From: Streptomyces melanogenes
Lineage (GTDB): Bacteria; Actinomycetota; Actinomycetes; Streptomycetales; Streptomycetaceae
Length of the DNA stretch: 64,000 nt
Direction of reading: 5' to 3'
NCBI RefSeq assembly: GCF_014649795.1
Contig: NZ_BMTS01000003.1
Coordinates: 558,001 to 622,000, forward strand
The translations under genes and the position numbers were made by a program. This document shows positions 46,237 through 56,637 of this stretch, piece after piece (positions within the stretch are counted from its first letter, which is position 1; each line of letters begins with the position of its first letter). The notes under the pieces are model-generated. The model searched no databases, was not told the origin of the DNA, and saw nothing but the letters and a program-made list of their open reading frames with translations.

Positions 46237-49185
46237 ATGAGACGCAGAGCGAGAGCGATCCTCGCCGCGGCTTCACTGCTCACGGCCGGTCTGGCGGCGG
46301 TACCCGCCGCGCACGCCAGCCCGGGCGGCGGCGGAGGCGAAGGACTCTCCGTCTGGTACGCCGACGTCACCAAGGCGCAGCTGCCACTGCTGCTCCAGCA
46401 GGGGGCGGACGGCCAGGAACTGACCGCGCAGGTACCCGCCAAGGGGAGCGCCAAGGTCGAGCTCTACCTCACCAAGCAGCAGGCCGGCACGCTGAAGAAG
46501 CGGGGCGTCGACCTCACCGAGCACACCCTCTCGACGGCGACCGAGAAGCGCCTCAAGGCCCAGGGGGACGGCGTCTTCCGCCCCTACAGCGGGGCAGGCG
46601 GCCTGCAGAAGGAGATCGTCGACACCCAGCTCGCGCACCCCGACCTCACCAAGGTCGAGTCGATCGGCAAGACGGTCAAGGGCCAGGACATCCTCGCCCT
46701 CAAGCTCACCAAGGGCGCGGCGAAGACCCGCGACGGCTCCAAGCCCTCCGTGCTGTACCTGTCGAACCAGCACGCCCGTGAGTGGATCACCCCGGAGATG
46801 ACCCGGCGGCTGATGCACTACTACCTCGACAACTACGGCAAGGACCCGCGGATCACCAAGATCGTGGACTCCACCGAGCTGTGGTTCGTGCTCTCCGCCA
46901 ACCCCGACGGGTACGACTACACCTTCACCGGCACCCAGCAGCGCCTGTGGCGCAAGAACCTGCGCGACAACAACGGCGACGGGAAGATCACCCCCGGCGA
47001 CGGCGTCGACCCCAACCGCAACTTCCCGTACAAATGGGGCTACGACAACGAGGGTTCGTCCCCGGACCCCGCCGACGAGACCTACCGCGGCCCGTCCCCG
47101 GCCTCCGAGCCGGAGACCCGCGCGCTGGACTCCTTCGAGAAGCGGCTCGGCTTCTCCTACGCGATCAACTACCACTCCGCGGCCGAGCTGCTGCTGTACG
47201 GCGTGGGCTGGCAGGTCGCGACCCCGACCCCGGACGACGTCCTCTACAAGTCGCTGGCCGGCACGCCCGCCAAGCCCGCGATCCCCGGCTACCACTCGCA
47301 GCTCTCCTCCGAGCTGTACACCACCAACGGCGAGGCCGACGGGCACGCGGGGAACGTCAACGGGATCCATATGTTCACCCCGGAGATGTCGACCTGCCAG
47401 ACCGCGTCCCGGATCGACCCCAACGACCAGTGGAAGCCCGGCGACTGCCAGTCGGTCTTCAACTTCCCGGACGACGAGAAGCTGATCCAGCAGGAGTTCA
47501 CCAAGAACATCCCGTTCGCGCTGGCCGTCGCCGACTCCGCGCGCCGGCCCGACCAGCCGGTCTCCCCGGTCGGCATCGAGGCCCCCGACTTCACCCCGGA
47601 CGCCTTCACCACCTCGTACGCCCGCGGCGAGGACCAGGAAGTCGCCGTCACCGCACGCAAGTCGGTGCGCGACAAGACGCTCAACTACCGCGTCGACGGC
47701 GGCCGTACGCACACCGAGGACCTCGAGGCCTGGCAGGGCGGCGACGTCTACGGCGGCGAGGACAACATCCACTTCGACCAGTACCGGGCCACCGTCGAGG
47801 GCGCCGACGTGGGCTCCAAGGTGGAGGTCTGGTTCACCGGGCGCACCCGGGCCGGCAAGCCCACCTCCAGCACGCCGTTCACCTACACCGTGGCCGACCG
47901 GCCCAAGGGCGACACCCTGGTGATCGCGGAGGAGGGCGGCACCGCGCCCGCCCAGCACGCCGCCGCGTACACCAAGGCGCTCGCCGACAACGGCCGCAGG
48001 TCCGCGCTCTGGGACGTGGCCACCCAGGGCACGCCCAGCGCGCTCGGCGTGCTCGGCCACTTCAAGACGGTCGTCTGGTACACGGGCGCCGAGCGGCCCA
48101 CCGCCGCGGTCACCCTGGCCGTGCGCGACTACCTCAACGAGGGCGGCCGGCTCGTCAACGCCGGTGAGAAGGCGGGCGGCACCGTCGACCTCGGCGGCGC
48201 CGACTCCGACGACTTCGCCCAGTACTACCTCGGCGCCTACAACCGCGTCGGCCTGAAGTCCCCGCCCGCCTTCGAAGGCACCGGGAACCTGGCGGGCGCC
48301 AAGGCGGCCCTCGGCAACGCGAGCGACAACCCGCTGGACCTGGCCGGGGCGTACACGATCACCTCGGACACCCTCAAGCCCGACCAGTTCCCGCAGTTCA
48401 AGAGCGCGGCCGCGGGCAGCTACCCGGGGATCCGCACCCCGTTCGAGCCCGCCGCGGGCGACTGGTTCGCGGCGGCCAAGCACCAGGACAGCGCCTATAT
48501 GCGGCTGTCCCGGACGGTCGACCTGGGCGGCGCCACGGCGGCCGACAGGCCGAGCCTGCAGTTCCAGCTCAGCTATGACACCGAGCCGGGCTTCGACAAC
48601 GTGATCGTCGAGGCGCACACGGTCGGGCAGGACGACTGGACGACGCTGCCGGACACCAACGGCGGCACCAGCCAGGCGGTGCCCGTCCAGTGCGAGCAGG
48701 GCTACTACGTCCAGGGGCACCCGTTCCTGGCGCACTACCTGACCGTGGGCTCCGGCGCCTGCACGGCGAGTGGCACCTCGGGCGCCTGGAACCGGTTCAC
48801 CGGCTCCTCCAACGGCTGGCAGCCGGTCTCGGTCGACCTCGCCGCCTACGCGGGCAAGCAGGTCGAGCTCTCCATCTCCTACGTGTCGGACCCCGGCACC
48901 GGAGGGGTGGGCGCCTTCGTCGACGACACCAAGCTGGTGATCGGCGGCACCGCACAGGGCGCCGAGGGCTTCGAGACGGCGCTCGGCCCGTGGAGCGTGC
49001 CCGGACCGCCGGCCGGCAGCCCCGGCAACGCCGGCGACTGGGCCCGCTCCCAGGCGCTCTTCCACTCCCAGGCGGCCGTCACCACCCACGACACCGTGCT
49101 GCTCGGCTTCGGCCTGGAGCACGTGCCGTCGGCCGCCGACCGCAAGAACGTGATCGGCAAGGCGCTCCGCGCGCTGCGGGACTGA
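46237..49185 (+). CDS. Secreted M14 zinc carboxypeptidase with C-terminal beta-domains
   Basis: The 982-residue precursor has a Sec signal peptide (MRRRARAILAAASLLTAGLAAVPAAHA) and an N-terminal prodomain. The M14 metallo-carboxypeptidase domain follows. Zinc ligands are His179 and Glu182 in NQHAREWITPEMTRRL and His313 in INYHSAAELLLYG; the catalytic Glu383 is in MFTPEMSTC. VDPNRNFPYKWG and the Asp/Asn-rich substrate loop are present. The C-terminal 450 residues hold an amidase-like/Ig part and a domain like that of immune-inhibitor A peptidases (MRLSRTVDLGG, LSYDTEPGFDNVIVE, VELSISYVSDPGTGG). It acts on extracellular peptides. The ATG at 46237 has AAGGGGGG upstream. Confidence 0.93.
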   Translation: MRRRARAILAAASLLTAGLAAVPAAHASPGGGGGEGLSVWYADVTKAQLPLLLQQGADGQELTAQVPAKGSAKVELYLTKQQAGTLKKRGVDLTEHTLSTATEKRLKAQGDGVFRPYSGAGGLQKEIVDTQLAHPDLTKVESIGKTVKGQDILALKLTKGAAKTRDGSKPSVLYLSNQHAREWITPEMTRRLMHYYLDNYGKDPRITKIVDSTELWFVLSANPDGYDYTFTGTQQRLWRKNLRDNNGDGKITPGDGVDPNRNFPYKWGYDNEGSSPDPADETYRGPSPASEPETRALDSFEKRLGFSYAINYHSAAELLLYGVGWQVATPTPDDVLYKSLAGTPAKPAIPGYHSQLSSELYTTNGEADGHAGNVNGIHMFTPEMSTCQTASRIDPNDQWKPGDCQSVFNFPDDEKLIQQEFTKNIPFALAVADSARRPDQPVSPVGIEAPDFTPDAFTTSYARGEDQEVAVTARKSVRDKTLNYRVDGGRTHTEDLEAWQGGDVYGGEDNIHFDQYRATVEGADVGSKVEVWFTGRTRAGKPTSSTPFTYTVADRPKGDTLVIAEEGGTAPAQHAAAYTKALADNGRRSALWDVATQGTPSALGVLGHFKTVVWYTGAERPTAAVTLAVRDYLNEGGRLVNAGEKAGGTVDLGGADSDDFAQYYLGAYNRVGLKSPPAFEGTGNLAGAKAALGNASDNPLDLAGAYTITSDTLKPDQFPQFKSAAAGSYPGIRTPFEPAAGDWFAAAKHQDSAYMRLSRTVDLGGATAADRPSLQFQLSYDTEPGFDNVIVEAHTVGQDDWTTLPDTNGGTSQAVPVQCEQGYYVQGHPFLAHYLTVGSGACTASGTSGAWNRFTGSSNGWQPVSVDLAAYAGKQVELSISYVSDPGTGGVGAFVDDTKLVIGGTAQGAEGFETALGPWSVPGPPAGSPGNAGDWARSQALFHSQAAVTTHDTVLLGFGLEHVPSAADRKNVIGKALRALRD

Positions 49186-49241
49186 CCCCGCCCGTGTCAA
49201 GCCCCACCGGCTGACCGGCACCGCCGGTCACGCTCGGTAGT

Positions 49242-49292
49242 GGGGACGAAAGTCCCCCCGACGGCCCGTACCCGTTGGTAGGTACGGGCCGT
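49242..49292 (+). terminator. Tandem terminator hairpins after the carboxypeptidase
   Basis: First GGGGAC gaaa GTCCCC (49242-49257), then ACGGCCCGTACC (49261-49272) with GGTACGGGCCGT (49281-49292), a perfect 12-bp stem. Confidence 0.8.
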
Positions 49293-49360
49293 CGGTCATA
49301 TACGGGTGACCGCCCCGCTCCGCGAATGCGCTCGATGTCACTCCCCGGCTCGGGGAGAGG

Positions 49361-50449
<1,089 letters not shown>

Positions 50450-50486
50450 GTCTGATAAGTCTCAGGGCAGGCATCTCGATGTGAGC

Positions 50487-50528
50487 ACAGGGCTCGGGCA
50501 GCGCAACGATGCGCCGCACGAGCCCTGT
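50487..50528 (+). other. Hairpin between gap and pgk
   Basis: ACAGGGCTCG (50487-50496) pairs with CGAGCCCTGT (50519-50528), and an inner GCGC/GCGC stem lies within. It may partly end gap transcripts or protect the gap mRNA 3-prime end. Confidence 0.6.
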
Positions 50529-50566
50529 CGCTTGCCTCGTCCTTCTCCAAGGAGTCGCAGAAACAC

Positions 50567-51778
50567 ATGAAGACGATCGACGAACTTCTCGCCGAGGGCG
50601 TCTCCGGCAAGCGGGTATTCGTCCGCGCCGACCTCAACGTGCCGCTCGACGGCACCGCCATCACCGACGACGGCCGCATCCGCGCCGTCCAGCCGACGAT
50701 TCTCCAGCTCGCCGAGGCCGGCGCGCGCGTGGTCGTCGCCTCGCACCTGGGCCGCCCCAAGGGCGCCCCGGACCCGGCCTTCTCGCTGGCCCCGGCGGCC
50801 GCGCGGCTCGGTGAACTGCTGGGCGCGGACGTCGCCTTCGCCACCGACACCGTGGGCGCCTCCGCCAAGGAGACCGTCGCGGCGCTCGCCGACGGCCAGG
50901 TCGCCGTTCTGGAGAACCTGCGCTTCAACGCCGGTGAGACGAGCAAGGACGACGCCGAGCGCGGCGCCTTCGCCGACCAGCTCGCCGAGCTCGCCGACGT
51001 CTACGTGGGCGACGGCTTCGGCGCGGTGCACCGCAAGCACGCCTCGGTCTTCGACCTGCCCGCGCGTCTCCCGCACGCGGCCGGCTTCCTCATCGCCACC
51101 GAGGTCGGCGTGCTGAAGAAGCTCACCGCCGACGTCAAGCGCCCGTACGTGGTGGTGCTCGGCGGCGCCAAGGTCTCCGACAAGCTCGCCGTGATCGACC
51201 AGCTGCTCGGCAAGGCCGACCGCATCCTCATCGGCGGCGGCATGGCGTACACCTTCCTCAAGGCCAAGGGCCACGAGGTGGGCATCTCGCTGCTCCAGGA
51301 GGACCAGATCCCGGTCGTCACGGAGTACATGGAGCGCGCCGAGAAGAGCGGCGTCGAGCTGGTCCTGCCGGTCGACATCCTGGCCTCGTCCGACTTCCCG
51401 GACCTGAAGACCAAGGCCCCGGCCGACTTCGTCACCGTCGACGCGGACAAGATCCCCGCCGACAAGGAGGGCCTGGACATCGGCCCCAGGACGCGCGAGC
51501 TGTACGCGGAGAAGATCGCGGACGCGGAGACGGTCTTCTGGAACGGCCCGGTCGGCGTCTTCGAGCACCCCGACTACGCGGACGGCACCCGGGCGATCGC
51601 CCGGGCGCTCCTGAACTGCGACGGCTTCACCGTCGTCGGCGGCGGCGACTCCGCGGCCGCCGTGCGCACGCTCGGCTTCGACGAGAACGCCTTCGGTCAC
51701 ATCTCGACCGGCGGCGGCGCGAGCCTCGAATACCTTGAGGGCAAGACGCTTCCCGGCCTTGCCGCACTGGAGGACTGA
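50567..51778 (+). CDS. pgk: Phosphoglycerate kinase
   Basis: Pgk transfers phosphate from 1,3-bisphosphoglycerate to ADP. The 403-residue monomer has the N-terminal signature [32 protein letters not shown]-type [13 protein letters not shown], the hinge and nucleotide site [13 protein letters not shown], and the C-terminal [16 protein letters not shown] with [24 protein letters not shown] lies upstream of the ATG. Its last codons carry the GGAGG used by tpiA, five bases further on. Confidence 0.97.
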   Translation: MKTIDELLAEGVSGKRVFVRADLNVPLDGTAITDDGRIRAVQPTILQLAEAGARVVVASHLGRPKGAPDPAFSLAPAAARLGELLGADVAFATDTVGASAKETVAALADGQVAVLENLRFNAGETSKDDAERGAFADQLAELADVYVGDGFGAVHRKHASVFDLPARLPHAAGFLIATEVGVLKKLTADVKRPYVVVLGGAKVSDKLAVIDQLLGKADRILIGGGMAYTFLKAKGHEVGISLLQEDQIPVVTEYMERAEKSGVELVLPVDILASSDFPDLKTKAPADFVTVDADKIPADKEGLDIGPRTRELYAEKIADAETVFWNGPVGVFEHPDYADGTRAIARALLNCDGFTVVGGGDSAAAVRTLGFDENAFGHISTGGGASLEYLEGKTLPGLAALED

Positions 51779-51783
51779 ACACC

Positions 51784-52560
51784 GTGACCACGCGTATCCC
51801 GCTGATGGCCGGCAACTGGAAGATGAACCTCAACCACCTTGAGGCCATCGCGCACGTCCAGAAGCTCGCCTTCGCCCTGGCCGACAAGGACTACGACGCC
51901 GTCGAGGTCGCGGTCCTGCCGCCCTTCGTGGACCTGCGGTCGGTGCAGACCCTGGTCGACGGCGACAAGCTCAAGATCAAGTACGGCGCCCAGGACATCT
52001 CGGCGCAGGACTCCGGTGCCTACACCGGTGAGATCTCGGGCCCGATGCTCGCCAAGCTGAAGTGCACGTACGTGGCCGTGGGCCACTCCGAGCGCCGTCA
52101 GTACCACGCCGAGAGCGACGAGCTCTGCAACGCCAAGGTGAAGGCCGCGTTCAAGCACGGCCTGACCCCGATCCTCTGCGTCGGCGAGGGCCTGGACGTC
52201 CGCAAGGCGGGCGACCAGGTCTCCTACACGCTGAACCAGCTGGACGGCGGCCTCAAGGACGTCCCGGCCGAGCAGGCCGAGTCCATCGTGATCGCGTACG
52301 AGCCGGTGTGGGCCATCGGCACCGGCGAGGTCGCCACCCCCGAGGACGCGCAGGAGGTGTGCGGAGCCATCCGCGGCCGCCTCGCGGAGCTCTACTCGCA
52401 GGAGCTGGCAGACAAGGTCCGCATCCAGTACGGCGGCTCGGTCAAGGCCTCGAACGTGGCCGCGATCATGGCGCAGCCGGATGTCGACGGCGCCCTGGTG
52501 GGCGGCGCGGCGCTGGACGCCGACGAGTTCGTCAAGATCGTCCGCTTCCGCGACCAGTGA
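51784..52560 (+). CDS. tpiA: Triosephosphate isomerase
   Basis: TpiA interconverts glyceraldehyde 3-phosphate and dihydroxyacetone phosphate. The 258-residue TIM barrel has AGNWKMNL with Lys13, [10 protein letters not shown] with the catalytic His, [11 protein letters not shown] with Glu173, and the phosphate-binding YGGSVKASN and [10 protein letters not shown] loops. The GTG start follows pgk by five bases with GGAGG overlapping the pgk end, so the two are cotranslated. The reading continues to a stop 110 bases before secG. Confidence 0.97.
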   Translation: MTTRIPLMAGNWKMNLNHLEAIAHVQKLAFALADKDYDAVEVAVLPPFVDLRSVQTLVDGDKLKIKYGAQDISAQDSGAYTGEISGPMLAKLKCTYVAVGHSERRQYHAESDELCNAKVKAAFKHGLTPILCVGEGLDVRKAGDQVSYTLNQLDGGLKDVPAEQAESIVIAYEPVWAIGTGEVATPEDAQEVCGAIRGRLAELYSQELADKVRIQYGGSVKASNVAAIMAQPDVDGALVGGAALDADEFVKIVRFRDQ

Positions 52561-52670
52561 GTATGCGGTAGCGCGGATCCGTCGTACCCTTGCGGGGGTC
52601 GGGCTCGGGATTATGGAATACGTCCCCCCGGCCCCCGTCGCCATATCAGTCCTAGGAAGTTGGTCCAGCC

Positions 52671-52907
52671 GTGATTGTCGGGTTCTCGATTGCCCTGATC
52701 GTCTTCAGCCTGCTGCTGATGCTGCTGGTGCTGATGCACAAGGGAAAGGGCGGCGGCCTCTCCGACATGTTCGGTGGCGGAATGCAGTCGTCCGTCGGCG
52801 GTTCCTCGGTCGCCGAGCGCAACCTGGACCGGATCACCGTCGTGGTCGGTCTGCTGTGGTTCGCGAGCATTGTCGTACTTGGCCTGCTGATGAAGCTGGA
52901 CAACTGA
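52671..52907 (+). CDS. secG: Preprotein translocase subunit SecG
   Basis: SecG assists SecYE in protein export across the membrane. The 78-residue protein has two membrane helices (GFSIALIVFSLLLMLLVLMH and ITVVVGLLWFASIVVLGLLM) joined by the diagnostic cytoplasmic loop HKGKGGGLSDMFGGGMQSS. The GTG start has AGGAAG upstream. The position after tpiA is conserved in actinobacteria. A separate promoter is likely, given the 110-base gap, but I see no clear box. Confidence 0.95.
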   Translation: MIVGFSIALIVFSLLLMLLVLMHKGKGGGLSDMFGGGMQSSVGGSSVAERNLDRITVVVGLLWFASIVVLGLLMKLDN

Positions 52908-52950
52908 TCTGTCGTCTCCGCGTTCAGGGGTGGGGTGTAACTACAATCAC

Positions 52951-52978
52951 TGGACGCGCGTTGGGCCTTACGTAGACT
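52951..52978 (+). promoter_or_regulatory. Probable promoter of the RbpA-family gene
   Basis: TGGACG at 52951-52956, 16 bases, TAGACT at 52973-52978. Predicted start about 30 bases before the GTG. A TACAAT at 52942-52947 is a further -10-like box. Confidence 0.45.
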
Positions 52979-53017
52979 GGGGCATCTTCGAGCACCATCA
53001 CGCAGGGAGTTACGACC

Positions 53018-53353
53018 GTGGCAAGTGGCAACGCGATCCGGGGAAGCCGGGTCGGAGCGGGGCCGATGGGTGAGGCCGAGCGCGGCGAGTCCGCGCCGCG
53101 CCTGCGCATCTCCTTCTGGTGCTCGAACGGGCACGAGACGCAGCCGAGCTTCGCCAGTGACGCACAGGTTCCGGAGACGTGGGACTGCCCGCGCTGCGGC
53201 TTCCCGGCCGGTCAGGACCGGGACAACCCGCCGGACCCGCCGCGCACGGAGCCGTACAAGACCCACCTCGCGTACGTGCGGGAGCGGCGCAGCGACGCGG
53301 ACGGCGAGGCGATCCTCGCGGAGGCGCTCGCCAAGCTCCGCGGCGAGATCTGA
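53018..53353 (+). CDS. rbpA: RNA polymerase-binding protein RbpA family
   Basis: RbpA binds RNA polymerase and the principal sigma factor and stabilises the open complex. The 111-residue protein has the unstructured RNAP-contacting N-terminus (MASGNAIRGSRVGAGP), a zinc domain with probable ligands Cys35, His39, Cys57 and Cys60, a linker, and a C-terminal sigma-binding helix pair (YKTHLAYVRERRSDADGEAILAEALAKLR). Streptomyces carry more than one RbpA-like gene; this one, next to secG, differs from the SERALRGTRLV form I recall for the primary RbpA, so it may be the paralogue. Start GTG with AGGGAG upstream. Confidence 0.87.
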   Translation: MASGNAIRGSRVGAGPMGEAERGESAPRLRISFWCSNGHETQPSFASDAQVPETWDCPRCGFPAGQDRDNPPDPPRTEPYKTHLAYVRERRSDADGEAILAEALAKLRGEI

Positions 53354-53358
53354 CAGCG

Positions 53359-53399
53359 AAGGGCCCGGCAGACGAACTCGGTTCGTCTGCCGGGCCCTT
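53359..53399. terminator. Terminator after the RbpA-family gene
   Basis: A perfect 19-bp stem, AAGGGCCCGGCAGACGAAC and its complement, with a three-base loop, five bases after the stop. Confidence 0.9.
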
Positions 53400-53558
53400 C
53401 GGCATAACCCCCCGGGCGCGCTCGACACGCCCGCCCTCGTGGCGTCCGGATTGTTCCCGGGCGCCGTGGCCGCTCTGATTCCTGCCCTTACGTCCTGATC
53501 AACTAAGTTGGTAGGGGCAGCGGGGCAGGTACGTACGCGAGTACGAGGAAGTGGGCTG

Positions 53559-55220
53559 ATGTCAGAGATGAACGCAGAAGGCCGTACCAGGCTCAACCAG
53601 ATGCCCGAGTGGACCGCACTGGGCAAGCACCGCGAGCAGTTGGGCGACACCCATCTGCGCGAGCTGTTCGCCGCCGACCCCGGCCGCGGCACCGGATACA
53701 CCCTGACGGTCGGCGATCTGCACCTCGACTACTCGAAGCACCTCGTCACCGACGAGACCCTGAACCTGCTGCGCGAGCTGGCTGCGGCCGCCGACGTGGC
53801 GGGCCTGCGGGACGCCATGTTCCGCGGCGAGAAGATCAACACGACCGAGGACCGCGCGGTGCTGCACACCGCGCTGCGCGCCCCGCGTGGCGCGGTCGTC
53901 GAGGTCGACGGCGAGAACGTGGTGCCGGGCGTGCACGCGGTGCTCGACAAGATGGCCGCCTTCTCCGGGCGCGTCCGCTCGGGCGAGTGGACCGGGCACA
54001 CCGGCAAGCGGATCAGGAACGTCGTCAACATCGGCATCGGCGGATCCGACCTCGGTCCAGCGATGGCGTACGAGGCGCTGCGCTCCTTCACGGACCGGGG
54101 CCTCACGGTCCGCTTCGTCTCCAACGTCGACGGCGCCGACCTCCACGAGGCGGTCCGCGACCTGGACGCGGCCGAGACGCTGTTCATCATCGCGTCCAAG
54201 ACCTTCACCACCATCGAGACCATCACCAACGCCACCTCCGCGCGCGACTGGCTCCTCACCGAGCTGAGGGCCGATCAGGCCGCCGTCGCCAAGCACTTCG
54301 TGGCGCTCTCCACCAACGCGGAGAAGGTCGCGGACTTCGGCATCGACACGGCCAACATGTTCGAGTTCTGGGACTGGGTCGGCGGGCGCTACTCGTTCGA
54401 CTCGGCGATCGGCCTCTCGCTGATGATCGCCATCGGCCCGGACCGCTTCCGCGAGCTGCTCGACGGCTTCCACCTGGTCGACGAGCACTTCCGCACCGCC
54501 CCCGCCGAGGCCAACGCGCCGCTTCTGCTCGGGCTGCTGGGCGTCTGGTACGGGGCGTTCTTCGACGCCCAGTCGCACGCCGTGCTGCCGTACTCGCACT
54601 ACCTGTCGAAGTTCACCGCCTACCTCCAGCAGCTCGACATGGAGTCCAACGGCAAGTCCGTGGACCGCGACGGCAACCCGGTCGAGTGGCAGACCGGCCC
54701 GGTCGTCTGGGGCACCCCGGGCACCAACGGGCAGCACGCCTACTACCAGTTGATCCACCAGGGCACCAAGGTCATCCCGGCCGACTTCATCGGCTTCGCC
54801 GAGCCGGTCGGCGAACTGCGGCCCGGTCTGGTCGCCCAGCACGACCTGCTGATGGCCAACTTCTTCGCCCAGACGCAGGCGCTGGCCTTCGGCAAGACGC
54901 CCGAGGAGGTACGGGCGGAGGGCGTGGCCGAGGAGCTGGTGCCGCACAAGACGTTCCGCGGCAACCACCCCACGACCACGGTCCTGGCGAAGGAGCTCAC
55001 GCCGTCCGTCCTCGGCCAGCTCATCGCGCTGTACGAGCACAAGGTGTTCGTCCAGGGCGCGATCTGGAACATCGACTCCTTCGACCAGTGGGGCGTGGAG
55101 CTGGGCAAGGTCCTCGCCAAGCGGGTCGAGCCCGCGCTGACCGAGGGCGCGGAGGTGCCGGGCCTTGACGAGTCAAGCAAGGCGCTGGTCGCCAAGTACC
55201 GGGCGCTGCGAGGGCGTTGA
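53559..55220 (+). CDS. pgi: Glucose-6-phosphate isomerase
   Basis: Pgi interconverts glucose 6-phosphate and fructose 6-phosphate, connecting glycolysis to the pentose phosphate genes downstream. The 553-residue protein is the long eukaryote/E. coli-like form: [63 protein letters not shown], the catalytic Glu and His regions ([18 protein letters not shown]) and [22 protein letters not shown]. The ATG at 53559 has GAGGAAG eight bases upstream; an ATG three codons later is possible. A palindromic element follows 18 bases after the stop. Confidence 0.96.
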   Translation: MSEMNAEGRTRLNQMPEWTALGKHREQLGDTHLRELFAADPGRGTGYTLTVGDLHLDYSKHLVTDETLNLLRELAAAADVAGLRDAMFRGEKINTTEDRAVLHTALRAPRGAVVEVDGENVVPGVHAVLDKMAAFSGRVRSGEWTGHTGKRIRNVVNIGIGGSDLGPAMAYEALRSFTDRGLTVRFVSNVDGADLHEAVRDLDAAETLFIIASKTFTTIETITNATSARDWLLTELRADQAAVAKHFVALSTNAEKVADFGIDTANMFEFWDWVGGRYSFDSAIGLSLMIAIGPDRFRELLDGFHLVDEHFRTAPAEANAPLLLGLLGVWYGAFFDAQSHAVLPYSHYLSKFTAYLQQLDMESNGKSVDRDGNPVEWQTGPVVWGTPGTNGQHAYYQLIHQGTKVIPADFIGFAEPVGELRPGLVAQHDLLMANFFAQTQALAFGKTPEEVRAEGVAEELVPHKTFRGNHPTTTVLAKELTPSVLGQLIALYEHKVFVQGAIWNIDSFDQWGVELGKVLAKRVEPALTEGAEVPGLDESSKALVAKYRALRGR

Positions 55221-55237
55221 GACGGGGCCCGGTTGTC

Positions 55238-55336
55238 GTCTGCGGGCCGTGGCCGGTTGCTCGCGCAGTTCCCCGCGCCCCTGAGATGCGCCCCTCCGGG
55301 GCGCCCAAAGGGGCGCGGGGCTGCGCCGCCGCAGAC
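55238..55336. repeat. Long palindromic intergenic element, copy 3
   Basis: The outer arms GTCTGCGG (55238-55245) and CCGCAGAC (55329-55336) enclose the core GGTTGCTCGCGCAGTTCCCC and the inner stem CCCCGCGCCCCT (55271-55282) / AGGGGCGCGGGG (55309-55320). It has the same architecture as copy 1. It sits at the broken 5-prime end of the following pseudogene. Confidence 0.85.
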
Positions 55337-55345
55337 CCGGCCGCA

Positions 55346-55784
55346 GCGCCCCGAGAACTGCGACGACAAGGGGGCTCTGTCCATCGCCGCCGCGAACCTC
55401 AACGCGGTGAGCCTGCACGGCTGTACCGCCGCCCAGGCCGGGGCGCCCACCTCGCGCCCCGAGGCCGTCGTGGTCGGCGGTCTCAACGCCACCCTGAAGA
55501 CGTATCTGCACGACGCGCTGCGCGCCGCCGGGTTCCAGACCATCGACGGCTCCACCGAGCCCGACCTGGCGGGCGTCGAGCCGACCAACATCTGCAACCG
55601 GATGCTGCTCGGCAAGGGCGCCCAGCTGGAGCTCACGACCGAGCTGCGCAAGTCCATGTTCACCGTGAACACCGTCGCGGGCCGCGCGACCAGCACCACC
55701 GCCGCGTACAACGGCTTCGTGGCGGCGGTCCGTACCGCCATCGCCCGCCTGGAGGCGTCCGGCGGCGAGCAGATCATCCTCTGA
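55346..55784 (+). pseudogene. Truncated poly-gamma-glutamate hydrolase-family gene
   Basis: About 145 codons remain that look like the C-terminal half of the poly-gamma-glutamate hydrolase (PF05908-like) family: NLNAVSLHGCTAAQAGAP, VVVGGLNATLKTYLHDALRAAGFQTID, GVEPTNICNRMLLGKGAQLEL and TELRKSMF. The family's N-terminal part, including the first metal ligands, is missing; upstream DNA is the palindromic element and then pgi. No start codon with an SD is present. The remnant keeps an intact frame and good codon bias, so decay looks recent. A strong terminator follows. Confidence 0.72.
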
Positions 55785-55801
55785 CGCTCGCGCCGCACAG
55801 C

Positions 55802-55839
55802 AACGGGCCCGGTCCACCAGGAGGTGGACCGGGCCCGTT
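55802..55839. terminator. Terminator shared by the pseudogene and the pentose phosphate operon
   Basis: AACGGGCCCGGTCCACC agga GGTGGACCGGGCCCGTT, a perfect 17-bp stem, 17 bases after the pseudogene stop and 16 bases before the pgl stop on the other strand. Confidence 0.9.
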
Positions 55840-55854
55840 CGCCTCGGAGTGAGG

Positions 55855-56637
55855 TCACGGTGAGGCGGGCGGGTACAGCGCGCGCGGCAGCCGGGACGCG
55901 GCCGCCGAGTCGAGCAGCCACAGGGTGCGGCCACGGCCGTACGCACCCGCGGCCGGAGCCTGCACCTCGCCCGCGCCGGACAGAGCGATGGCCGCGGCCT
56001 GCGCCTTGTCCTCGCCAGCAGCCAGCAGCCACACCTCGCGGGCCGCCCGGATCGCCGGCAGCGTCATCGAGACCCGGACCGGCGGCGGCTTGGGCGCGCC
56101 GTGCACCCCGACCACCGTCCGCTCGGTCTCGCGCACCGCGGGCAGCTCCGGGAAGAGCGACGCCACATGGGTGTCGGGACCGACCCCCAGCATCAGCACG
56201 TCGAACGTCGGCACGTCGCCGTGGTCCTCCGGGCCGGACGCGGCGGCCAGCTCCTCCGCGTAGGCCGCCGCGGCGGCGTCGACGTCCTTGCCGTACGGCC
56301 CGTCCGACGCGGGCATCGCGTGCACCCGCTTCGGGGCGACCGGCACCGCGTCGAGCAGCGCCGCCCGGGCCTGGGTGACGTTGCGCTCCGGGTCGCCCTC
56401 GGGCAGGAACCGCTCGTCGCCCCACCACAGGTCGAGCCGCGACCAGTCGATCGCGTCCCGGGCCGGGGAGGAGGCGAGGGCCGCGAGCAGCCCGTTGCCG
56501 TTGCGGCCGCCGGTGAGCACCACGGACGCCGAGCCGCGGGCGGCCTGGGCGTCCACGACCTTCGTGATCAGCCGGGCCGCCGCGGCCTGCGCCATCAGCT
56601 CCTTGTCGCGGTGGACGACGAGCTGAGGGGTGCTCAC
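55855..56637 (-). CDS. pgl: 6-phosphogluconolactonase
   Basis: This DevB-type enzyme hydrolyses 6-phosphogluconolactone, the second oxidative step of the pentose phosphate pathway. The 260-residue product has SVVLTGGRNGNGLLAALA, the catalytic region WWGDERFLPEGDPERN, FDVLMLGVGPDTHVASLFPE and RVSMTLPAIRAAREVWLLAAGEDKA. The GTG start overlaps the opcA stop as GTGA (four bases), so it is translationally coupled and is the last gene of the tkt-tal-zwf-opcA-pgl operon. It ends close to a bidirectional terminator. Confidence 0.95.
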   Translation of the reverse strand: MSTPQLVVHRDKELMAQAAAARLITKVVDAQAARGSASVVLTGGRNGNGLLAALASSPARDAIDWSRLDLWWGDERFLPEGDPERNVTQARAALLDAVPVAPKRVHAMPASDGPYGKDVDAAAAAYAEELAAASGPEDHGDVPTFDVLMLGVGPDTHVASLFPELPAVRETERTVVGVHGAPKPPPVRVSMTLPAIRAAREVWLLAAGEDKAQAAAIALSGAGEVQAPAAGAYGRGRTLWLLDSAAASRLPRALYPPASP

